Source of the DNA: JAMOQA01 sp964420365
GTDB taxonomy: Bacteria > Acidobacteriota > Polarisedimenticolia > J045
Assembly: GCA_964420365.1 (NCBI GenBank)
Contig: CAYQTA010000077.1
Span: 1 to 64,000 of the forward strand
Reading direction: 5' to 3'
DNA length: 64,000 nucleotides
A model generated the notes under the pieces. That model searched no databases. It was not told the DNA's origin and was given only the letters and a program-made list of their open reading frames with translations. Made by a program: the position numbers and the translations under genes. The first letter of the stretch is position 1. Each line of letters opens with the position of its first letter. This document shows, in pieces, positions 31,872-39,948 of the stretch.

Positions 31872-33338
31872 ATGGCCGGTCAGCGCACGAAAGCCCGGAT
31901 CCTCAAGGGATTCCGCGACATCTTCGGGGCGACCCTCGTCCGGCGCCGGCGGATGATCGAGACGATCCTGGGCGTCTACGAGCGGCACGGCTTCAGTCCC
32001 CTCGAGACGCCGACCATCGAGTACGCCGAGGTGCTCGGCAAGTACCTCCCGGACGCGGACCTGCCCGCGGGCGGCATCTTCGCCTTCCGGGACGAGAAGG
32101 ACGAGTGGGTCGCCCTCCGCTACGACCTGACCGCCCCCCTGTCCCGGGTGGTCGCGATGTACCCGGACCTCCCCCTGCCCTACAGGCGCTACCAGGTCGG
32201 TCTCGTCTTCCGCCAGGAGAAGCCGGGCCCGGGACGTTTTCGCGAGTTCACCCAGTGCGACATCGACACGGTCGGCACCGCGCAGATGGTCGCCGACGCG
32301 GAGATTCTCGAGGTCCTGTGCGAGGTGTTCGAGGCCCTCGGGATCCGCCGCGGCGACTACGTGCTCCGGGTGAGCAACCGGAAGCTGCTCAACGGCGTGC
32401 TCGAGAAGGCCGGGATCGACCTCGCGGACGGCGACCGCTGGTTCACCGTGGTCCGCGCCATCGACAAGCTGGACCGGGTCGGCATGAGCGGGGTGCGGGA
32501 CCTGCTCGGGCCCGGCCGCAGGGATCCCTCCGGCGACTTCACGCCAGGCGCTCGCCTCTCGCCGGACCAGGTGGACGCGGTCGTGCGGCTCCTCGCCGTC
32601 CCGCGGGACGACCGGGCCGCGACCATCCGGGAACTCGAGCCCCTGGTGACCGGGTCGGCCATCGGAGAGGAGGGGCTCGCCGAGCTCTCCGAGATCGACA
32701 CGCTCCTCGCCGCGGCGGGGCTCGGAAGCGACCGCGTGATCGTCGATCCGACCGTGGTTCGGGGCCTCGGTTACTACACCGGCCCCGTCTTCGAGGCGGA
32801 GCTGACCTTCGAGATCACCGACGAGAAGGGCCGGGCTCGCCGGTTCGGCTCCGTCGCGGGCGGGGGACGCTACGACGACCTGGTCGAGCGGTTCCTCGGC
32901 CGGAAGGTTCCGGCCACCGGTGCCGCGCTCGGGGTCGACCGCCTCCTCGCCGCCCTCGAGGAGCTGGAGCGGGGGCGGGAGAAACCCTGGGAGGGCCCGG
33001 TCCTGGTCACCGTGATGGACCGGGACCGCCTGCCGGAGTACGTTCGGATCGCCCGCGAGCTCCGGGACGCGGGGATCGCGGCGGAGGTCTACGTGGGCAG
33101 GAAGGGCGTCGGCCAGCAGCTCAAGTACGCCGATCGGCGCCGCCTTCCCGCCGTCGTCATCGCCGGGGAGGACGAGTTCGCCGCGGGGACCGTCTCGATC
33201 AAGGACCTGGCCCGGGGCCGGGTCCTCGCCGAGCAGGTGGACGACCGGGAAACGTGGCGCCGGGAACGCCCCGCCCAGGTCACGGTCCCGAGGGATCGGA
33301 TGGTCGACACGATCCGGGAGATCCTCGGAGGCCCCTGA
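31872..33338 (+). CDS. hisS: Histidyl-tRNA synthetase (alpha-proteobacterial/eukaryote-like type)
   Basis: A 488-residue class II synthetase. It matches the group found in alpha-proteobacteria and close to eukaryotic enzymes rather than the E. coli type: ETPTIEYAEVLGKYLPDADLP, ALRYDLTAPLSRVVAMY, and motif 2 at residues 113-126, FRQEKPGPGRFREF followed by TQCDIDTVG, where the E. coli type has RPQKGRYRQFHQ. The His A signature is VVRGLGYYTGPVFEAEL, and motif 3 is ATGAALGVDRLLAALEE. The C-terminal anticodon-binding domain is present. The motif 2 loop variant is the one that co-varies with A73 tRNA-His, and the tRNA next to this gene has A73. Confidence 0.96.
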   Translation: MAGQRTKARILKGFRDIFGATLVRRRRMIETILGVYERHGFSPLETPTIEYAEVLGKYLPDADLPAGGIFAFRDEKDEWVALRYDLTAPLSRVVAMYPDLPLPYRRYQVGLVFRQEKPGPGRFREFTQCDIDTVGTAQMVADAEILEVLCEVFEALGIRRGDYVLRVSNRKLLNGVLEKAGIDLADGDRWFTVVRAIDKLDRVGMSGVRDLLGPGRRDPSGDFTPGARLSPDQVDAVVRLLAVPRDDRAATIRELEPLVTGSAIGEEGLAELSEIDTLLAAAGLGSDRVIVDPTVVRGLGYYTGPVFEAELTFEITDEKGRARRFGSVAGGGRYDDLVERFLGRKVPATGAALGVDRLLAALEELERGREKPWEGPVLVTVMDRDRLPEYVRIARELRDAGIAAEVYVGRKGVGQQLKYADRRRLPAVVIAGEDEFAAGTVSIKDLARGRVLAEQVDDRETWRRERPAQVTVPRDRMVDTIREILGGP

Positions 33339-33352
33339 CGGGAGAAGCCCGC

Positions 33353-34834
33353 TCAGCGCAGGGTCGGCTGGAGGCCGGCGGCCCGCGCCTCGATGTCGGC
33401 GGCGCGGGAGCGCACCGCCGGGTCCAGGTCCTCCCGCCCCAGCAGGAGCCGGGCGGCCGCCCCGGCGAGCGGGGGGTCGATCGGAAGCGCCGCCTCCGCG
33501 ATCTTCAGGGCGAGGCCTTCCGGCATCCCGGTTCCCCCGGCCAGGAATGCCCCGCGCAGGGCCGCGGCCGCCTCCGCGGCGTCTCCCCGCGCCGCGAGCT
33601 CGCGGGCCAGGTGGAGGAACCCCGTCGCCCCGAGCCCGGCCCCGGGGACCAGCTCCCGCAGTTCCCGCCACTGGGCCACGGCATCGTCGACCGCCCCGGC
33701 CCGGAGGCGCCCCTCGATCCAGCGGGCGACGAACGGAGCCGCCTCTCCCGCGCGGCCGGTCTCGACGGCGACCTGCCAGAGGGCGGGGGGCAGGTCCGGG
33801 TCGGCGGGATGCCTCCGGGCGGCCTCCAGCAGGATCGCGAAGGCCTCGTCCGGACGACCGGCCTCCCGGGCCGCGAACGCCTTCTCGACGATGCCCGCCG
33901 AGGCTGCCCGCGTGGTGATCTTCGCCTCGATCTCCGGCCGGATGAACCGCTCCTCGATCCGCCAGCGGCGCATCGCGAGGGCGAACGCCGCCCCGAAGGC
34001 GAACCCGCCGACGTGGGCCCAGTGGGCGGTCCCGGCCACGATTCCCTGCGTGGCGCTCACGATGCCGGAGAAAGCCTCCAGGGCGAACCAGAGACCCAGC
34101 ATCAACCAGGAGGGGGCCTTGAACGTTCCGCGGACGAGGAATCCCACCATGTAGAAAAACCGCATCCGGGTGTTCCAGTACCGGACGAGGAAGGCCCCCA
34201 TCGCGCCGGCGATCGCCCCCGAGGCCCCGATCACCGGGATCGCGGAGCCGGGGTGCAGGGCCACGTGGGCGAGGGCCGCGACGAGCCCCGCCCCCAGGTA
34301 GAACGCCGCGTAGAGGGGCCGGCCCCAGGCGTCCTCGATGAACGGTCCGACGAGGAACAGCAGCAGGAGGTTCCCGAGCAGGTGCCCGATCCCGGCGTGC
34401 AGGAACATGTGGGTCAGGAACGCGTGGGGGCGGGGATGTCGGGGCACCAGGCCGAACCGTCGCCACGGATGGCTTTCCACCGCGGCCCGCAGGGCGCCGG
34501 TCCGCCGGGCGAACTCCTCCCGCGGATCGGGGGTGTCCCGCCCCGGGGAGGAACGTCCCCGCTGCCGCCGGGTCCCCGGGAAAAGACGGCCCGGTTCCGC
34601 CGTGCCGACCGTCCCCTCGAGATAGTCGACCAGCCAGGGATCCGGCGCGAGGCCCGGATGAGCCTGCCACCACTCCATCGTTCGGGCGAACTCCATCGCG
34701 ACGCGCACGTGCGCCTTCGCGACGAGGGGCAGGAGGCCCAGCCACAGGACGGCGCACGCCCCCATCACGGCGAACGTCACCCAGGGCAGCCGGCGAACCG
34801 TCTGGCTGTCGTGGCCGATCGGCAGCAGGATCAC
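33353..34834 (-). CDS. Rhomboid-family intramembrane serine protease with helical-repeat C-terminus
   Basis: A 493-residue membrane protein. The rhomboid core shows THMFLHAGIGHLLGNLLLLFLVG in helix 2 (His and Asn of the oxyanion region), the nucleophile serine in VIGASGAIAGAMGAF, and the catalytic histidine in HWAHVGGFAFGAAFA. Between helices 1 and 2 there is an unusually long loop of about 120 residues, including a low-complexity Arg/Gly/Ser stretch, facing the periplasm if the usual topology holds. Residues about 305-490 form a soluble helical domain of TPR-like repeats. GTG 34834 is preceded by GGGAGG. Divergent from the saccharopine-dehydrogenase-like gene. Confidence 0.9.
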   Translation of the reverse strand: MILLPIGHDSQTVRRLPWVTFAVMGACAVLWLGLLPLVAKAHVRVAMEFARTMEWWQAHPGLAPDPWLVDYLEGTVGTAEPGRLFPGTRRQRGRSSPGRDTPDPREEFARRTGALRAAVESHPWRRFGLVPRHPRPHAFLTHMFLHAGIGHLLGNLLLLFLVGPFIEDAWGRPLYAAFYLGAGLVAALAHVALHPGSAIPVIGASGAIAGAMGAFLVRYWNTRMRFFYMVGFLVRGTFKAPSWLMLGLWFALEAFSGIVSATQGIVAGTAHWAHVGGFAFGAAFALAMRRWRIEERFIRPEIEAKITTRAASAGIVEKAFAAREAGRPDEAFAILLEAARRHPADPDLPPALWQVAVETGRAGEAAPFVARWIEGRLRAGAVDDAVAQWRELRELVPGAGLGATGFLHLARELAARGDAAEAAAALRGAFLAGGTGMPEGLALKIAEAALPIDPPLAGAAARLLLGREDLDPAVRSRAADIEARAAGLQPTLR

Positions 34835-34931
34835 GGGGCCTCCCGGACCTCCCCCCGCGGAATGTAGGGTCCCCCCGTGTCGGGTACCATGGGCCGGTTC
34901 CAGGAGATCCCGGGAGCGGGAGGAGATGCGC

Positions 34932-36143
34932 ATGGCGGACGGAGGCTTCCACGCCCGACGGGTGGCGATCCTCGGGGCCGGGCGCCAGGGGTGCGCCGCG
35001 GCGTGGGATGCCCTCGTGCACGGGGGGGCGGCGGGCATCCGCCTCATCGACGCCGACCCGGGCCGCCTGGCCCGGGCGACGGCCCGGCTGGCCGACCTCT
35101 GCCCCGGGGCGCCGGTGGAAGCCCGGCGAGTGGACGCCTCGGATCCCGTGGCGACGGCGGCCGCCCTGCGCGGAACGTCCGCCGCGTTGTCGGCACTCCC
35201 GTACCGGCTGGGACCGGCCGCGGCCCGGGCGGCACTGGAGGCCGGGGTCCACCTCGTCGACCTCGGGGGGAACACGGCGCTCTCGCGGGAGATCCTCTCC
35301 CTGGACGGGGAAGCCCGGGAGGCGGGCATCGCGCTGGTGCCGGACACCGGTCTCGCCCCGGGCCTCGTGGTCACGCTGGTCGTCGCCGGCATGGAACGCC
35401 TCGGGGAACCGCGGGAGGCCCGCGCCTGGTGCGGTGGCCTGCCGGAACGCCCCGTGGGGCCCCTCGGCTACCGGGCGGTGTTCAGCCTGGAGGGGCTGCT
35501 CAACGAGTACGCGGGGACGGCACGGTGGCTTCGCGGCGGCCGCCCGGTCGACGTGCCCGCCCTCGACGAGGAATGCCGGGTCGAGTTCCCACCCCTCGGC
35601 ACCCTCGAGGCATTCGCCACGTCCGGGGGGCTGGGCACGGCACCGGACAGCCTGGCCGGGCGACTCGAGGTCCTCGAGTACCGTACGCTCCGCTGGCCGG
35701 GACACCTGGCGAAGATCCGCTCCTTCGCCGAGCTGGGCCTGCTCGCGGAAGACCCGGTGCCGGACGGCCGGGGCGGCACGGTTCGCCCGCGGGACCTCCT
35801 GCTCCGCCTCCTCGCTCCGCTGGTGGACCACCCGGAGGTCCCGGACCTGGTCTTCCTCCGGGTCGAGGTGACCGGGCTGCGGGACGGCACTCCCGCGGGG
35901 GTCGTGCTCGAGCTCCTCGACCGCGAGGACCCGCGCACCGGGTTCACGGCGATGGAACGCTGCACCGCCCTTCCCGCGACGACGGTCCTCGAGATGGCCG
36001 CCGCCGGCGAGATCGCCCCGGGGGCCAGGCCACTCGAGGAAGCGGCGCCTCCCGGGCCGTTCCTGTCACGATTCGCACGGCGTCCCCTCCGGGTGAAGGT
36101 CCGCGAGACCCGGCCGGGGGACGCGATGGAGACCCGACGATGA
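34932..36143 (+). CDS. Saccharopine dehydrogenase / lysine 6-dehydrogenase family oxidoreductase
   Basis: A 403-residue NAD(P)-dependent enzyme. An N-terminal Rossmann fold is clear: VAILGAGRQGCAAAWDAL, then RLIDADPGRLARA, and SALPYRLGPAAARAALEAGVHLVDLGGN. The following GIALVPDTGLAPGLVVTLVV and the C-terminal catalytic domain (MERCTALPATTVLEMAAAGEI) match lysine dehydrogenase and saccharopine reductase relatives. It probably acts on an amino-acid-derived imine or semialdehyde; the substrate cannot be read. ATG 34932 was preferred to ATG 34926 because AGGAG then lies at proper distance. The next gene overlaps it by ATGA. Confidence 0.87.
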   Translation: MADGGFHARRVAILGAGRQGCAAAWDALVHGGAAGIRLIDADPGRLARATARLADLCPGAPVEARRVDASDPVATAAALRGTSAALSALPYRLGPAAARAALEAGVHLVDLGGNTALSREILSLDGEAREAGIALVPDTGLAPGLVVTLVVAGMERLGEPREARAWCGGLPERPVGPLGYRAVFSLEGLLNEYAGTARWLRGGRPVDVPALDEECRVEFPPLGTLEAFATSGGLGTAPDSLAGRLEVLEYRTLRWPGHLAKIRSFAELGLLAEDPVPDGRGGTVRPRDLLLRLLAPLVDHPEVPDLVFLRVEVTGLRDGTPAGVVLELLDREDPRTGFTAMERCTALPATTVLEMAAAGEIAPGARPLEEAAPPGPFLSRFARRPLRVKVRETRPGDAMETRR

Positions 36144-36619
36144 GCCCGACCGAGGGACGCACTCCCGCCCACAGCCGGACCGTGATGACCGAGCTGGTCC
36201 TCCCCGCCGACACGAACAACTACGGGCACATCTTCGGCGGCCGCCTGCTCGCCCTCGCCGACAAGTGCGCCGGGATGGCCGCGATGCGCCACTGCAACCT
36301 GCCCGTGGTCACGGCGTCGTTCGACCGGGTCGACTTCCTTCGCCCGGTCAAGGCCGGGATGATCGTGATCCTGACCGGGATCGTGAACGCCGCCTTCCGC
36401 ACGTCGATGGAGGTCGGGGTCACCGTCGAGGCGGAAGACCCGGTCACCGGGTCGCGGGTCACGACCTGCCGCGCCCTGATCACGGTCGTCGCCATCGATC
36501 ACACGGGGCGCCCGGCGCCGGTCCCGCCGCTGGTCCCGGAAACCGACGAGGAGCGGGCCCGCATGGAGCGGGCCGCGGAACGGCGGCGGCGACGGCTCGA
36601 GACCCGGGAGCAGTACTGA
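36140..36619 (+). CDS. Acyl-CoA thioesterase (hotdog fold, YciA/BACH type)
   Basis: A 159-residue single-hotdog thioesterase. The motif TNNYGHIFGGRLLALADKCAGMAAMRH contains the family catalytic region (Asn, and the D of ADKCAG), and VTASFDRVDFLRPVKAGM and CRALITVVAID follow in the usual order. It hydrolyses acyl-CoAs in the cytoplasm; chain length cannot be predicted. ATG overlaps the upstream dehydrogenase stop as ATGA, so the two enzymes are translationally coupled and may act on one catabolic route (for example lysine-derived). A charged C-terminal helix (ERARMERAAERRRRRLETRE) is added. Confidence 0.93.
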   Translation: MSPTEGRTPAHSRTVMTELVLPADTNNYGHIFGGRLLALADKCAGMAAMRHCNLPVVTASFDRVDFLRPVKAGMIVILTGIVNAAFRTSMEVGVTVEAEDPVTGSRVTTCRALITVVAIDHTGRPAPVPPLVPETDEERARMERAAERRRRRLETREQY

Positions 36620-36625
36620 CGCGCG

Positions 36626-38017
36626 TCAGGCACCGTCCACGCGGACGACATCCTCCCCGCCGACGCGGAAGGACAGCGCCCCGATGGGCGGCAGGCCCGA
36701 CGCCTCCCCGTGGGCGGTGGCGATCGCCCGCGCCTCCTCGAGCACGTCCGCCGGCGCGGTGATCCTCCACGCCCCGCCCCGGGTCGGCCGCGCGAGGGCC
36801 CGCAGGCGGCGCAGGAGCCGGCGCGCCCGCGCGGCGGCCCCGGGAACGATCGAGCGGCCGCAGCACCGGCAGGGCTCCCCCAGCAGCCGCTCGAGGGGCG
36901 GACGCCGGCGCTGGCGGCTGATTCGCACGAGGGTGAACTCCGCCGGCGGTGCCCAGCGGATCCGCGCCCGGTCGCGGGCGAAGACCTCCTCGAGCCGCGC
37001 GGCCAGCGCCCGGCGGGACGCTCCCCGCTGCATGTCGATGAAGTCGGCGACGACCAGGCCGCCGAGCTCCCGCAGGCGGAGCTGTCGTCCGAGCTCCTCC
37101 GCGGCCTCCAGGTTCGTCCGCAGGGCGGTCTCCTCGAGGCTGGCCCCGGAGACGTCGCGGCCCGAGTTCACGTCGACCGCGACCATCGCCTCGGTCGCCT
37201 GGATCACCAGCCGTCCGCCCCCGGGCAGGGGCACCTCGGGGGAGAAGACCTCGTCGAGGGCCCGGTCGAGGCCGTACGCCTCGATCGCGGGGAGCGGACC
37301 CCGGTGAACGCGGACCGGGGGCAGGCGTTCCTCCCCCGCGGTCCCGGCGAAGAGGTCCTCGTCGCCGGGCTCGACCACCACCTCGTCCACGTCCCGTCCT
37401 CCCTGGTCCCGGACGAAGGCCCGCGCCGGGTCCTCCTCCTCGTGGAGGGGCAGCGGGGCCCGGGCTCGCGCGGCCCGGTCCACGATCGAGGCCCATCGTG
37501 CCACCAGCTCGTCCAGCTCCCCGCGCAGGTCCTCTTCCCCTGCCCCCGCCGCGGCCGTGCGTGCGATCACCCCGAGGCCTTCCGGGGCGATCCGTTCCAG
37601 GATCCCCCGGAGGCGTTCCCGCTCCGCCTCCGAGACGATCTTCCGGCTGATCCCCCGGTGGGTGACCCGGGGCGCCAGGACGAGGCGCCACCCGGGAAGG
37701 GTGATGTCGCGGGTCACCCGCGGTCCCTTGCCGGCGTCCGCCTCGCGGGTGACCTGCACGAGCACGTCCTCTCCTTCACGCGGCAGGTCGCCTTCCGGGA
37801 CGGGGAGGAACGCGTCCCTGCCCAGCCCGACGTCGACGAACGCGCCCGCGACGCCCGGGACCGCCCGGACCACCCGTCCGAGGAAGATCGCCCCGAGCAG
37901 CCGTCCTTCCGCCAGGGGTCGAACGACGAGCTCGGTCACGCGTCCCGCCTCGAGGAGGGCGAGCCAGCGCTCGCCCAGGTCCCGGGCGACCACGATCCGG
38001 GAGGAGGTCTCGGGCAT
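36626..38017 (-). CDS. rng: Ribonuclease E/G family protein (RNase G-like)
   Basis: A 463-residue RNase G-sized enzyme without the long degradosome tail of RNase E. An S1 RNA-binding domain (LLGAIFLGRVVRAVPGVAGAFVDVGLGRDAF) is followed by the catalytic DNase I-like subdomain with the metal-binding aspartates in AVDVNSGRD and GLVVADFIDM, and a zinc-link-like CxxC at EPCRCCGRS. It processes rRNA and turns over mRNA. ATG 38017 (GGAG at 6 bases) was chosen; an in-frame ATG at 38050 is possible but overlaps the predicted -10. The gene is convergent with the thioesterase. Confidence 0.94.
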   Translation of the reverse strand: MPETSSRIVVARDLGERWLALLEAGRVTELVVRPLAEGRLLGAIFLGRVVRAVPGVAGAFVDVGLGRDAFLPVPEGDLPREGEDVLVQVTREADAGKGPRVTRDITLPGWRLVLAPRVTHRGISRKIVSEAERERLRGILERIAPEGLGVIARTAAAGAGEEDLRGELDELVARWASIVDRAARARAPLPLHEEEDPARAFVRDQGGRDVDEVVVEPGDEDLFAGTAGEERLPPVRVHRGPLPAIEAYGLDRALDEVFSPEVPLPGGGRLVIQATEAMVAVDVNSGRDVSGASLEETALRTNLEAAEELGRQLRLRELGGLVVADFIDMQRGASRRALAARLEEVFARDRARIRWAPPAEFTLVRISRQRRRPPLERLLGEPCRCCGRSIVPGAAARARRLLRRLRALARPTRGGAWRITAPADVLEEARAIATAHGEASGLPPIGALSFRVGGEDVVRVDGA

Positions 38018-38045
38018 CGGCGGCTCCGTGCGGGGGGTCCCGGGG

Positions 38046-38075
38046 ATCATCTCCCTCCCGTCCCCCCCGTGGCAA
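38046..38075 (-). promoter_or_regulatory. Predicted promoter of rng
   Basis: TTGCCA (38075-38070) and GATGAT (38051-38046) on the minus strand are separated by 18 bases, supporting the ATG at 38017 as the translation start. Confidence 0.4.
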
Positions 38076-38150
38076 GCGGCCCACTTCAGGAGGGAGGGCG
38101 AACGGCCGATACGTCCCCCGGGAAGGCCGGGAGACGAAGGAGGTCGAGCC

Positions 38151-39938
38151 ATGCCCACGTCCGAGTGGCCCCGACCGGGCACGATCGACCCGTCGGAACC
38201 GGTGGAGATCGCGCCGCGCACCTGGTGGGTCGGCTGGTACCACGAGGGCGATTCCTTCCAGTGCCACACCTACCTGCTGGAGCAGGGGGACCAGTCGGTC
38301 CTGATCGACCCGGGATCCCGGCTGACCTTCCGGCACACGCTGGCGAAGATCGAGCGAATCGTTCCCTTCTCCTCGATCCGCTGGTTCGTCTGCCAGCACC
38401 AGGACCCGGACATCACGGGAGCCCTCCCGGTGATCGACGAACTGGTTTCGCGGGAGGACGCCCGGATCGTGACGCACTGGCGGACACGCACGATGCTCGT
38501 GCACCTCGCCCCGCGGATCCCGTTCTGGCTGGTCGACGAACACGGCTGGAAGCTGCCCCTCGCGGACCGCGAGCTGGAGTTCGTCTTCACCCCGTACGCC
38601 CATTTCGCCGGGGCGTTCTGCACGTTCGATCCGTCGACGGGGGTCCTGTTCTCGAGCGACCTGTTCGGCGGCTTCACCGAGGGATTCTCCCTCTACGCGG
38701 AAGACGAGGCGTACTTCGAGGCGATGCGCCCGTTCCACGAGCACTACGTCCCGTCGCGGGACATCCTGGCCCACGCGATGGACCGTCTCGGCGAGCTGCC
38801 GATCCGAACGATCGCCCCCCAGCACGGCTCGATCATCCCGGGCCCCCTGGTCGTTCCCCTGATGACCCGCCTCGCAGGGCTCGACTGCGGTCTCTTCCTC
38901 CTCGCGCGGGACGACAGCAACCTCGAGCACCTGCTGCGGCTCCAGAGAATCCTCTCCGGGATCACCCGGGCAATGGTCACGTACCGGGACTTCCGGGAGG
39001 TCGCCCACGCGTTCCACGAGCTGGTCGGCGAGATCCTTCCGCTCCGGGACCTGGAGTTCTGGTCGCGGACGGACGTGGAAGACCGGATCCTGCACCTGTC
39101 GCCCCGGGACCGTTACCGGGGCCGGTACGAGGATCCACCCGAGGAGGTCTCCCGGGTGCTCGACGTCGAGGAGCGGCTCTGGTTCGACCTGAATCCCCGC
39201 GGGTTCGACCTCCTGCCGGGGAACGACGGTACGACCCGCGTGGTCCTGCCCCTCTTCTCACCGGGCCGGGGAGTCGCGGACGCCGTGGCGCTCGCCCGGG
39301 TCGCCGCCGCGGAAGTCCCCGAAGAGGACCTGGAGGTGGTACTCGGCCCCCTGCGCCCGGCCCTCCAGGCGGCCGTGGAGCGGGAGGTGCTCTTCCGGGT
39401 TCTCGACCTCGAGAAGGAGAAGATCTACGAGCGGTCGATCCGGGACTCGCTCACCGGCCTCTACACCCGCGTCTACATGAAGGAAGCGGTCGCCCGGCTG
39501 ATGCGCCTCCACGACCGGGAGCAAACGGCCGGGCTCGCCCTCGCGATGGTCGACATCGACCATTTCAAGTCGGTCAACGACACGTACGGGCACCTGGAGG
39601 GTGACCGGGTCCTGGCGGCGGTCGCGCGCGTCATCCGGGACACCGTGCGCGCCTCCGACATCCCGGTGCGGTTCGGTGGGGAGGAGTTCGCGATCTTCCT
39701 CGTCGGGCGGGGAGACGGGCTCGAGGTCGCCGACCGGGTCCGTCGCCGGGTGGAGGAGCTCACGCTCGACGGTCCCCTCGGGGATCGCCGGGTAACGGTC
39801 AGCGCCGGCGTGGCGTCCCGGCGGCCGGGCGAATCCCTCGAGGCCTGGATCGCCCGGGCAGATGCCGCCCTCTACCGGGCCAAGGAGTCGGGCCGCAACC
39901 GGGTCGTCGTCGCGCAGGAGGTCCCGGTCGCGTCCTGA
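38151..39938 (+). CDS. Diguanylate cyclase with N-terminal MBL/oxygen-binding-diiron-like sensor
   Basis: A 595-residue signalling protein. Residues 1-250 form a metallo-beta-lactamase-fold domain like the flavodiiron/ODP group: a short HxHxDH-equivalent VCQHQDPDITG (H83, D85, D87), THWRTRTM, the ligand aspartate in LFSSDLFGGF, and a C-terminal histidine in APQHGSIIPG. In ODP proteins this diiron site binds oxygen; here several canonical ligands are changed. The GGDEF domain begins at residue about 440: DSLTGLYTR, DIDHFKSVNDTYGH, and the active site GGEEF (509-513) with the product-inhibition I-site RASD five residues before. It therefore probably makes c-di-GMP in response to oxygen, NO or redox state. 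ATG 38151 has AGGAGG upstream. Confidence 0.88.
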   Translation: MPTSEWPRPGTIDPSEPVEIAPRTWWVGWYHEGDSFQCHTYLLEQGDQSVLIDPGSRLTFRHTLAKIERIVPFSSIRWFVCQHQDPDITGALPVIDELVSREDARIVTHWRTRTMLVHLAPRIPFWLVDEHGWKLPLADRELEFVFTPYAHFAGAFCTFDPSTGVLFSSDLFGGFTEGFSLYAEDEAYFEAMRPFHEHYVPSRDILAHAMDRLGELPIRTIAPQHGSIIPGPLVVPLMTRLAGLDCGLFLLARDDSNLEHLLRLQRILSGITRAMVTYRDFREVAHAFHELVGEILPLRDLEFWSRTDVEDRILHLSPRDRYRGRYEDPPEEVSRVLDVEERLWFDLNPRGFDLLPGNDGTTRVVLPLFSPGRGVADAVALARVAAAEVPEEDLEVVLGPLRPALQAAVEREVLFRVLDLEKEKIYERSIRDSLTGLYTRVYMKEAVARLMRLHDREQTAGLALAMVDIDHFKSVNDTYGHLEGDRVLAAVARVIRDTVRASDIPVRFGGEEFAIFLVGRGDGLEVADRVRRRVEELTLDGPLGDRRVTVSAGVASRRPGESLEAWIARADAALYRAKESGRNRVVVAQEVPVAS

Positions 39939-39948
39939 AGCGGGACCG

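Noticed and set aside
31707..35831. A 1374-residue minus-strand frame across hisS and the rhomboid gene
   Set aside because: It runs antisense to hisS, whose motifs are all intact on the plus strand, and its composition is shadow-like.
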